NCBI GenBank assembly: GCA_030602145.1
Contig: JAUWAH010000049.1
Coordinates: forward strand, 1 to 10,074
Direction: 5' to 3'
From: Desulfobulbus sp.
GTDB taxonomy: Bacteria > Desulfobacterota > Desulfobulbia > Desulfobulbales > Desulfobulbaceae
DNA length: 10,074 nucleotides
Position 1 is the stretch's first letter. Each line of letters starts with the position of its first letter. The notes beneath the pieces were generated by a model, which was given only the letters and a program-made list of their open reading frames with translations, was not told the origin of the DNA and ran no database searches. This document shows positions 1 to 5,714 of the stretch, piece by piece. The position numbers were made by a program, and so were the translations under genes.

Positions 1-254
1 GTCGGGCGGAGGAAGCTGATGGCCACATTGAGAGCCAGGGCAGTCTGGCCATGGGAGTTGCTGGCCGCGGCAAAGGCGATATCGCCCAGAGCGAACACCA
101 GGCCGCCGTGGGTCATGCCGTGGAAGTTGAGCATCGCTTCACTGACCGTCAGCGACACCCGGCAGTACCCCGGTTCGATGGCTTCAACGGTGGCTCCCAG
201 CCAATTGGCAAAGGGGTCGTTGCGAAGGTGGTTTTCGATTTCGATTGGAATCAT
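1..254 (-). CDS. PaaI-like hot-dog fold thioesterase, 3' end cut by window edge
   Basis: Minus-strand reading frame of 84 complete codons starting at ATG 254-252 and running off the left edge. The family hydrolyses acyl-CoA thioesters in the cytoplasm. Seen in sequence: the hot-dog motif N43-F-H-G-M-T-H-G-G51, followed by Asp58 in a GDIAFA context. This matches the Asn/His-Gly-Gly/Asp active-site pattern of PaaI/YbgC-type thioesterases. The usual length is about 130-150 residues, so roughly half is visible. The gene lies downstream of leuD in the same direction and may be co-transcribed or separately started. No Shine-Dalgarno sequence precedes the ATG. A TATAAA box (267-262) sits so close that a transcript from it would be nearly leaderless. 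The substrate cannot be told: there are no paa genes nearby, so I give no symbol. The family call is firm; the start is moderately sure. Confidence 0.8.
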   Translation of the reverse strand, partial: MIPIEIENHLRNDPFANWLGATVEAIEPGYCRVSLTVSEAMLNFHGMTHGGLVFALGDIAFAAASNSHGQTALALNVAISFLRP

Positions 255-272
255 CGGGTGATTTATACCGTT

Positions 273-304
273 TGACGGTGGGCACGCAGTTGTGCCCACC
301 GTCA
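273..304. other. Perfect 13-bp inverted repeat between leuD and thioesterase gene
   Basis: Arms TGACGGTGGGCAC (273-285) and GTGCCCACCGTCA (292-304) are exact reverse complements around a 6-nt loop. The repeat starts 11 nt past the leuD stop codon, where a terminator would be expected. However, neither strand has a T-run on the exit side. Read leftward, six Ts precede the stem instead. It could be a transcript-end stabilising hairpin, a factor-dependent terminator or an operator for the thioesterase gene. Confidence 0.6.
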
Positions 305-314
305 TCAAAAAACC

Positions 315-845
315 TCAATAATTCGCATCCGCGAACGCCAGCCATCCCCCAGCCCCGATCAGTTTCTTGTCAAAGGGGTTGAGGGTGAAGGTGCAGGTCG
401 CGGTTTCGCCGGTGCTGCTGGTTGCGGTCAGTTGTTCGCCGTCCAGGTCCACGGCCACGGTCACCTTCCCCTTGAGTCCAAAAAGTTTGTCCAGATCGGC
501 CTTGCTCAACTCCACCGCCAGGATGCCGCAATTGAACATGTTCTGCCGGAAGATGCGGGCGAAGCTCTCGCCGATGACCACGTTGATGTCGTTGACCTCC
601 AGGGCCCAGACCGCATGTTCGCGGGAGGAGCCGCAGCCGAAGTTGGAGCGGGTGATCAGCACCCGGGCCTCCTGCATGACCTGGGAGTGGGGGTCGAAAT
701 CCTGGCCCTCCAGACGGAGGTCTTCAAGCAGATGCGGAGCCAGGGCTTTCTTGGTGATTTCGGTCAGATATTTGGCCGGGATGATCTCGTCGGTGTTGAT
801 GTCGTTTCTATCGATGAAGGCCGCGGGGCCGCCAAACTGTTTCAT
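315..845 (-). CDS. leuD: 3-isopropylmalate dehydratase small subunit (aconitase swivel domain)
   Basis: Protein of 176 residues, typical for LeuD. With LeuC it forms the isomerase that converts 2-isopropylmalate to 3-isopropylmalate in leucine synthesis. Family signatures seen: NTDEIIPAKYL (17-27), the swivel-domain active-site loop NFGCGSSREHA (68-78), and SFARIFRQN (94-102). The ATG at 845-843 is preceded by a purine-rich AAGGAAGGAA stretch at good spacing. The gene lies 168 nt downstream of leuC in the same direction, so the two subunits are likely made from one transcript despite the inverted repeat between them. Close relatives act on other hydroxyacids (homoaconitase, citramalate isomerase, dimethylmalate dehydratase), and no other leu gene is in the window. 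The LeuD name is therefore the most likely rather than proven. Confidence 0.85.
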   Translation of the reverse strand: MKQFGGPAAFIDRNDINTDEIIPAKYLTEITKKALAPHLLEDLRLEGQDFDPHSQVMQEARVLITRSNFGCGSSREHAVWALEVNDINVVIGESFARIFRQNMFNCGILAVELSKADLDKLFGLKGKVTVAVDLDGEQLTATSSTGETATCTFTLNPFDKKLIGAGGWLAFADANY

Positions 846-900
846 AGGGGTTCCTTCCTTGGGTTCAGGTCAGAGAATGCGTGACTTGTCATTTTTTTAT

Positions 901-976
901 CTGTCATTTCGAACGCAGTGAGAAATCTCCCGAGTGGTCAGGAGATTTCTCCTCGCTGTGCTCGTCGAAATGACAG
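901..976. repeat. 76-nt palindromic REP-like element in the leuC-leuD gap
   Basis: Imperfect inverted repeat. Outer arms CTGTCATTTCGA (901-912) and TCGAAATGACAG (965-976) pair over 12 bp. Inner arms GAGAAATCTCC (920-930) and GGAGATTTCTC (941-951) pair over 11 bp around a 10-nt loop, with an asymmetric bulge between them. An extra half-copy TGTCATTT lies just outside at 887-894. The wording resembles the dispersed GTCATTTCGA...GAGAAATCT palindromes that I recall from many bacterial genomes; this is not checked. No T-run follows on either strand, so it is not a classical terminator. Confidence 0.75.
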
Positions 977-1013
977 GAAAGGCGTGGCCGTCATATTATC
1001 GATCGGTGCTCTT

Positions 1014-2300
1014 TCAGTTCAAAAACCGGCGCGGGTCGGTGATGGTGCCGGTGATGGCGGCGGCGGCGGCACTGGCCGGGCTCATCAGATGGACCATGCC
1101 GCCCTTGCCCATGCGGCCGTTGAAATTGCGGTTGGTGGTCGAGGCGCAGACCTCGCCGTCGGCCAATACGCCGCTGCTCATGCCCAAACAGGCGCCGCAG
1201 GTGGGGTTCATGACGCAGAAGCCGCTGTCCATGAAGATCTTGATCAGTCCTTCCTCCAGGGCCTGTGAGTAGATGGCCGGGGTGGCCGGCACCAGGATGC
1301 CGCGCACGCTGTCGGCGATGGTCTTGCCACGGATGATGGCGGCGGCCTCGCGGATATCCTCGATGCGGCCGTTGGTGCAGGAGCCGATATTCACCTGATC
1401 GACCCTGGCGCCCTCCATCTCGGTGACATCCTTGACACAGTCGGGCTTGTAGCCGTAGGTGACCTGCGGTGCCAGGTTGGTGACGTCAATGGTCAGCGTT
1501 CGCTCGTAATGGGCATCGGCATCGGAGCGCCACTTGGCAAAATCTTCCGCCGCCGCCTCCACGCTTGCGTACCCATCTTTAATGAATGGCCAGAGGTATT
1601 GGGCCGTGACCAGATCGGGCTGGCAGACACCGGAGGTGGCTCCGGCCTCCACCGCCATGTTGCACAGGGTCATGCGCGAAGCCATGTTCATGGCATCGAT
1701 CACCGGGCCGCAGAACTCGATGACCATGTCGGTGCCGCCGTTGACCGTCAGCTGTTTGATCACATTGAGGATGATGTCCTTGGCAACCACGCCCTTGGCC
1801 AGGGTGCCGGCCACCTCGACCTTGAGCGATTTCGGGGCCCGGAAGGCGCAGACTCCCTTGAGGATGCCCACTTCCAGGTCGGTGGTGCCGACGCCGGCGG
1901 CAAAGGCGCCGAAGGCCCCATGGGTGCAGGTGTGGGAGTCACCCATGATGACCGTGTTGCCCGGCCGGATGAATCCCTTTTCTGGAAACAGCGCATGGCA
2001 GACGCCGTTGCGGCCGATGTCGAAGAAATCCTTGATCTGGTGCCGCCGGGCCCAGTCGCGCATGATCTTGGCCTGCATGGCGGTCTTGGAATCCTTGGGC
2101 GGGGTGACATGGTCGATGACTGCCTTGATCCGCGAGGGATCGCAGACCCGGTCCATGCCTTTTTCGATGAGATCCATGATGGCGATCGGGGTGGTGATTT
2201 CATGGCACATGATGACGTCGATGTCGAGCACCATGTTGCCCGGCGTGGGGGTGTCCCGCAGGTGAGCGGCGAAAATTTTTTCAGTGATGGTCTGTCCCAT
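1014..2300 (-). CDS. leuC: 3-isopropylmalate dehydratase large subunit (aconitase family, 4Fe-4S)
   Basis: Protein of 428 residues, the length of the short LeuC/HacA type that works with a separate swivel subunit. It holds the iron-sulfur cluster and substrate site of isopropylmalate isomerase. Seen: GDSHTCTHGAFGAF (120-133) with VGTTD after it, cluster ligand Cys308 in GSCTNGR, and Cys368 and Cys371 in NPTCGACLG. The conserved NRNFNGRMG (390-398) follows. I chose ATG 2300-2298 because GAGG lies 7 nt upstream and the protein then begins MGQTITEKIF, the usual family N-terminus. An in-frame ATG at 2384 would add 28 unrelated residues and start at the predicted -10 box. First gene of the leftward leuC-leuD pair. 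The segment VCQPDLVTAQYLWPF (225-239) differs from the APDETT-type segment I remember in classical LeuC. A related hydro-lyase activity is therefore possible. Confidence 0.88.
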   Translation of the reverse strand: MGQTITEKIFAAHLRDTPTPGNMVLDIDVIMCHEITTPIAIMDLIEKGMDRVCDPSRIKAVIDHVTPPKDSKTAMQAKIMRDWARRHQIKDFFDIGRNGVCHALFPEKGFIRPGNTVIMGDSHTCTHGAFGAFAAGVGTTDLEVGILKGVCAFRAPKSLKVEVAGTLAKGVVAKDIILNVIKQLTVNGGTDMVIEFCGPVIDAMNMASRMTLCNMAVEAGATSGVCQPDLVTAQYLWPFIKDGYASVEAAAEDFAKWRSDADAHYERTLTIDVTNLAPQVTYGYKPDCVKDVTEMEGARVDQVNIGSCTNGRIEDIREAAAIIRGKTIADSVRGILVPATPAIYSQALEEGLIKIFMDSGFCVMNPTCGACLGMSSGVLADGEVCASTTNRNFNGRMGKGGMVHLMSPASAAAAAITGTITDPRRFLN

Positions 2301-2380
2301 TGAGCAACCTCGGCGTGGGGAAAAAGAAGGAAAGGCAACTGCCCGAAAGGCGGTATTTCCGCATGATTTATGGAAAGGAT

Positions 2381-2409
2381 TCAATACACCCGGCGGCCGG
2401 GTTCGTCAA
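2381..2409 (-). promoter_or_regulatory. Candidate promoter for leuCD
   Basis: On the minus strand, TTGACG (2409-2404) and TATTGA (2386-2381) are separated by exactly 17 nt. The -35 box matches the sigma-70 consensus at 5 of 6 positions and the -10 box at 3 of 6. The spacer contains the palindrome ACCCGG-CCG-CCGGGT, a possible operator. Transcription would start around 2375 and give a leader of about 75 nt to leuC. Confidence 0.4.
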
Positions 2410-2453
2410 TTTTTTTCGGGGCCGGCCAGGGAGGGCGGGTAGGGCGGAACAAC

Positions 2454-2482
2454 TGTACAGAATCGGTGCAATTGCTTATACT
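2454..2482 (+). promoter_or_regulatory. Candidate promoter for the yejA-like gene
   Basis: TGTACA (2454-2459) and TATACT (2477-2482) with a 17-nt spacer match the sigma-70 consensus at 4 of 6 and 5 of 6 positions. The predicted start near 2489 leaves a leader of about 56 nt before the ATG at 2545. It lies back to back with the leuC promoter. Confidence 0.45.
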
Positions 2483-2544
2483 GCCTCCGTTTCAGCCGGC
2501 CCGGCGGCCGACCGTCCCACCCCTGCCAACCCATAGGTGCTGCC

Positions 2545-4350
2545 ATGATCTCCAGTCGTCTGCTGTGTTCCGCTTTCCTGCTGTGTCTGCTTCTGGTCGG
2601 CCTGCCCGGAGTTGTCCTGGCAGCCCACGGGGTCAGTATCGACGGCAATCTGAAATATCCCAGGGGATTCGAACGGTTCGAGTACACCTCGCCGCAGGCC
2701 AAGTCCGGCGGCACCCTGGTGCTCCACGATCTTGGCAGCTTCGAAAAGATGAACCCCTTCACCCTCAAGGGATCAGCCCCCGATGGACTGACGGCTTATG
2801 TCTTCGAGACACTGGCGGTGGCCAGCCTGGACGAGCCCTTCGCCGAGTACGGTTTGGTGGCCTCTGAGATCGAACTGGCCAAGGACAGGCAATCGGTCAC
2901 CTTCCGCCTCAACCCCAAGGCCCGGTTTTCCGACAACACGCCGATCACCGCCGAGGATGTCACATTCTCCCTCGATACCCTTAAAAGCGACCAGGCGCAC
3001 CCGTTTTACCAGATGTATTTTCACGACATCGACAAGGCCGAGATCCTCGATTCCCACACGGTCCGATTTCAATTTATCCGCCCCAATCGTGAGTTGCATT
3101 TGATCGCCGGTCAACTGCCGGTGTTGAGTAAAACCTTTTACACTGCCAACCCGTTCAATCCCACCGACGGCAAGGGGGCGATGACCGTCCCCGTGGGCAG
3201 CGGCCCCTACCGGGTTGCCGAGGTGCAGCCCGGCAAATCGATCACCTACAAGAAGAATCCGGATTACTGGGGCAAGGATCTGGGCGTGCGCAGGGGGATG
3301 TTTAATTTCGACACCATCGTGATCAAGTATTTCAAGGATCCGGTGGTCAGCCTCGAAGCCTTCAAGGCCGGCGAATTCGATTTTCTGCAGGTCAATATCG
3401 CCAAGCAGTGGAACCGCGACCTGACGGGTCGCCGCTTCGACACCGGTGAACTGGTCAAAGGGACCTTCCCCCACAAAAACAATGCCGGCATGCAGGGCTT
3501 TGTCTTCAATACCAGGAAACCGTTGTTCAGCGACCGGCTGGTGCGCCGCGCCCTCGGGCTGGCCTTTGATTTCGAGTGGACCAACACCACCCTGTTTTTC
3601 TCCCAATATACCCGCAGCAACTCCTATTTCTCCAACTCCGGCTATGCGGCCACCGGCCTGCCCGGAGCCGATGAACTGCGCCTGCTGGAGCCTTTCCGCG
3701 ACCAGTTGCCGGCGGAAGTCTTCACTCAGACGCTGGTGCCGCCCTCCACCGAGCCGCCGGCGAGCCTGCGCGCCAACATGCAGGAGGCCAAGGTGCTGCT
3801 GGAGCAGGCGGGCTGGACGGTCGATAAAGGGGTGCTCGTCAATGGCCGGGGCGAACGGTTCCGGTTTGAGATCCTTCTTGCCGATACCGCCTTCGAACGG
3901 GTGATCGCCCCCTATGCGGCAAACCTGAAAAGACTTGGGATCGCGGTCACCTACCGGACCATTGACCCGGCCCTCTACGCCGACCGGGTCAAGAACTTCG
4001 ACTTCGACATGGTGGTCACCACCTTCGGTCAGTCCCAGTCGCCGGGCAACGAGCAGCGCGATTATTGGACCACCGTCGCCGCCGATCGCAATGGATCGCG
4101 CAACCTGGCCGGGATCAAGAGCCCGGTGGTGGACAAACTGGTCGATGCCATCATCTACGCCGAGACCCAGGAAGCGCTGACCACGGCCTGCCGGGCATTG
4201 GACAGGGTGCTGTGGCATGGATACTATGTGATTCCCAACTGGTATCTGGCCAATCATCGTCTGGCCTACGTCGCCAAACTCAGGTTTCCCGAGAAACTGC
4301 CCCTCTACTACAGTGCTGAACAATGGCGTGCCACCTGGTGGATGGAATAG
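2545..4350 (+). CDS. yejA: YejA-family periplasmic peptide-binding protein of an ABC transporter
   Basis: Protein of 601 residues, close to YejA of enteric bacteria (about 600). Such proteins bind peptides, including microcin C in E. coli, in the periplasm and hand them to the YejBEF importer. A signal peptide is clear: hydrophobic run at residues 6-25, small residues before the likely cut in VVLA-AHG (26/27), and no lipobox cysteine at that site. YejA/SBP_bac_5 features include KYPRGFERFEY (37-47), a NPFTLKG segment near residue 70, FETLAVASLDEPFAEYGL, the ITAEDVTFS stretch and an SGPYRV segment. The C-terminal NSYFSNSGY segment is also typical. The ATG has AGGTG 7 nt upstream. No permease or ATPase gene of the Yej system lies on either side, and a terminator follows 16 nt after the stop, so it appears monocistronic. 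The family is sure; the ligand is unknown. Confidence 0.88.
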   Translation: MISSRLLCSAFLLCLLLVGLPGVVLAAHGVSIDGNLKYPRGFERFEYTSPQAKSGGTLVLHDLGSFEKMNPFTLKGSAPDGLTAYVFETLAVASLDEPFAEYGLVASEIELAKDRQSVTFRLNPKARFSDNTPITAEDVTFSLDTLKSDQAHPFYQMYFHDIDKAEILDSHTVRFQFIRPNRELHLIAGQLPVLSKTFYTANPFNPTDGKGAMTVPVGSGPYRVAEVQPGKSITYKKNPDYWGKDLGVRRGMFNFDTIVIKYFKDPVVSLEAFKAGEFDFLQVNIAKQWNRDLTGRRFDTGELVKGTFPHKNNAGMQGFVFNTRKPLFSDRLVRRALGLAFDFEWTNTTLFFSQYTRSNSYFSNSGYAATGLPGADELRLLEPFRDQLPAEVFTQTLVPPSTEPPASLRANMQEAKVLLEQAGWTVDKGVLVNGRGERFRFEILLADTAFERVIAPYAANLKRLGIAVTYRTIDPALYADRVKNFDFDMVVTTFGQSQSPGNEQRDYWTTVAADRNGSRNLAGIKSPVVDKLVDAIIYAETQEALTTACRALDRVLWHGYYVIPNWYLANHRLAYVAKLRFPEKLPLYYSAEQWRATWWME

Positions 4351-4365
4351 GCCAACGAGCTGTTG

Positions 4366-4398
4366 CAGCCTGGCCCGACCAGGGGCCTGTGCTGTTTT
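4366..4398 (+). terminator. Rho-independent terminator after the yejA-like gene
   Basis: CAGC (4366-4369) pairs with GCTG (4391-4394), and GGCCC (4372-4376) pairs with GGGCC (4383-4387), with a small internal loop. TTTT (4395-4398) follows directly, then a T-rich stretch. It starts 16 nt after the stop codon at 4350. Confidence 0.6.
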
Positions 4399-4400
4399 CG

Positions 4401-4429
4401 TTGTCTTTTCCCCTCTGTTTGCCTAAAGT
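4401..4429 (+). promoter_or_regulatory. Candidate promoter for the P-loop/Asp23-like gene
   Basis: TTGTCT (4401-4406) and TAAAGT (4424-4429) with a 17-nt spacer each match the consensus at 4 of 6 positions. They lie directly after the terminator and would give a leader of about 40 nt to the ATG at 4477. The match is weak but well placed. Confidence 0.3.
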
Positions 4430-4476
4430 ATTCCGGGTTATTCTCATTCGGATCGAGGAGATTTTTATTACGCTGC

Positions 4477-5445
4477 ATGGCAACGTCCACGGAAAAAACC
4501 AGTAAGGATCATCAGTGGATCCACCTGACGGGCAAGGAGATCTACCAGTTTTACAGCCGGATCAAAGGCCGGTTGCAGGGTATGCACGTCTATGCACTGG
4601 TCGGCAAGAGCGGCACCGGCAAGAGTTTTCGTGCCAAGTTGCTGGCCGAGAAGATCGGTGTCCCCTACATCGTCGACGACGGCCTGCTGATCCACGATAC
4701 CACCATCCTTGCCGGTAAATCGGCCAAGCAGGAGAAGAACTATATCAGTGCCATCAAGACCGCCCTGTTCACCGATGACGACCATCGGCAAAGCGTGGTC
4801 CGAATGATCCAGGAGAAAAAGATCAAGAAGATTCTCCTCCTGGGGACATCGGAAAAGATGGTCACGAAACTGGCGGAAGTGCTGGAGTTGCCTCCCATAA
4901 GCCAGATTATCAAGATCGAGGAGATTGCCAGCCAGAAGGATATTGAAAACGCCATCAAGTCACGCATCGAGGAGGGCAAGCACGTCATTCCGGTTCCCAC
5001 CATCGAGGTGAAAAGGGACTACGCTCAGATTCTTTCCGATTCGGTTCGCATTTTTTTCAGGGGGGGCAAGGAGAAGGACGGAACGACCCGGTCGCGGTTC
5101 TTCGAGAAATCGGTGGTTCAGCCCAGTTATCATGACGGCGGCACCGGTGGGACGGTCACCATCTCCGAAGCGGCGCTGACCCAGATGATTCTCCACTGCA
5201 TCGACGAATACGACGGGGAGATCCTGGTCCGGAAAATCAAGGTCAAGATGGGCCGGTCCGGATATGGCATCGACCTGTTTATCGATGTGCCGTTCGGGAA
5301 GACGCTGACGGGCGAACTGCATGAGCTGCGGGCCTATATCCTCAACAACATCCAGAAGTACACCGGCATCATGATCGATCACCTCGAGATCGCCATCGAT
5401 CATATCTCGCAGCGGAAAAAGGAAAAGAAGAAGGTGAGCAAATAG
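4477..5445 (+). CDS. P-loop ATPase domain fused to an Asp23/YloU-like C-terminal domain, function unknown
   Basis: Protein of 322 residues with no name I recognise. An N-terminal nucleotide-binding region carries a clear Walker A motif, GKSGTGKS (43-50). It is followed by VPYIVDDG (62-69) and a hydrophobic strand ending KILLLGTS (118-125) that resembles a Walker B or sensor strand. A conserved-looking HVIPVPTIEVKRDY stretch sits at 169-182. Residues 224-311 resemble the Asp23/Gls24/YloU domain: a VTISEAAL start, the strand GIDLFIDVPFGKT, a helix and the final strand DHLEIAIDHI. In Gram-positive bacteria that domain belongs to envelope-associated proteins. The tail is lysine-rich. There is no signal peptide or membrane segment, so it should be cytoplasmic. 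ATG 4477 is the first ATG in frame, but GAGGAG lies 16 nt upstream, which is unusually far. A TTG at 4363 is the only upstream alternative and overlaps the terminator. It is flanked by terminators and so probably monocistronic. Confidence 0.75.
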   Translation: MATSTEKTSKDHQWIHLTGKEIYQFYSRIKGRLQGMHVYALVGKSGTGKSFRAKLLAEKIGVPYIVDDGLLIHDTTILAGKSAKQEKNYISAIKTALFTDDDHRQSVVRMIQEKKIKKILLLGTSEKMVTKLAEVLELPPISQIIKIEEIASQKDIENAIKSRIEEGKHVIPVPTIEVKRDYAQILSDSVRIFFRGGKEKDGTTRSRFFEKSVVQPSYHDGGTGGTVTISEAALTQMILHCIDEYDGEILVRKIKVKMGRSGYGIDLFIDVPFGKTLTGELHELRAYILNNIQKYTGIMIDHLEIAIDHISQRKKEKKKVSK

Positions 5446-5525
5446 ATCCACGCCTGCCGCCGCGACGCTGCTCCCTCATGCCTCTCAGCCGACCGGGTCA
5501 TTGCGAAGTTTTGACGAGGTGTTCG

Positions 5526-5560
5526 ACCGCGCTGTTTACCCTGGTATAACAGGCGGTTTT
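5526..5560 (+). terminator. Strong rho-independent terminator after the P-loop/Asp23-like gene
   Basis: ACCGC (5526-5530) pairs with GCGGT (5553-5557), CTGTT (5532-5536) with AACAG (5548-5552), and TAC (5537-5539) with GTA (5544-5546). This makes 13 base pairs with single-nucleotide bulges at 5531 and 5547 and a 4-nt loop. TTTT (5557-5560) and a pyrimidine-rich run follow. It lies 80 nt past the stop codon. Confidence 0.75.
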
Positions 5561-5594
5561 CTCCTTCTTTCCCCTTCATTTTTCGAGTTTCGGT

Positions 5595-5615
5595 CCGTCG
5601 GCCGGACGGGTTTTT
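5595..5615 (+). terminator. Second, weaker terminator-like hairpin
   Basis: CCGTC (5595-5599) and GACGG (5605-5609) form a 5-bp stem around GGCCG, extendable by G-T pairs, followed by G and five Ts (5611-5615). It may back up the stronger terminator upstream or isolate the following promoter. Confidence 0.45.
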
Positions 5616-5678
5616 CAACCGAAGCCGGGATGTTGCCAAGACCCCTGTGAAGGTCCTGTCGGCTTTTATAAATAACGC

Positions 5679-5708
5679 TTGACTCTTGCCAAACTGTCTT
5701 GTTATAAG
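5679..5708 (+). promoter_or_regulatory. Near-consensus sigma-70 promoter upstream of sucC
   Basis: TTGACT (5679-5684) and TATAAG (5703-5708) each match the consensus at 5 of 6 positions, with an 18-nt spacer in an AT-rich setting. It is the best promoter in the window by eye. The predicted start is near 5715, and the next gene on this strand is sucC at 6388. Confidence 0.6.
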
Positions 5709-5714
5709 TCCTGA

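Noticed and set aside
1509..2303. Plus-strand open frames of 243-264 codons opposite leuC
   Set aside because: They are shadows of leuC, rich in Gly/His/Asp or Ser/Met from antisense codons, with no family resemblance.
2298..2384. Upstream in-frame ATG extending LeuC by 28 residues
   Set aside because: The extension is not family-like, has no good ribosome-binding site and begins at the predicted -10 box. The ATG at 2300 has GAGG at proper spacing.
2663..2680. GATTCGAACGG, resembling a tRNA T-arm read on the minus strand
   Set aside because: It lies inside the yejA-like coding sequence, and no acceptor, D or anticodon arm can be built around it.
2773..4323. 516-codon open frame on the minus strand opposite the yejA-like gene
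   Set aside because: It mirrors a clear family member with signal peptide and conserved motifs, and its own product shows no recognisable domain. It is a by-product of GC-rich third positions.
5499..5508. GTCATTGCGA, resembling the start of another dispersed palindromic repeat
   Set aside because: There is no partner arm nearby, and ten bases alone do not support a repeat.
5530..5548. CTGTTTACC..GGT, similar to a short piece of bacterial 4.5S SRP RNA
   Set aside because: Only a few bases match. The conserved GGAAGCAGC core is missing, and the segment is fully explained as a terminator stem.
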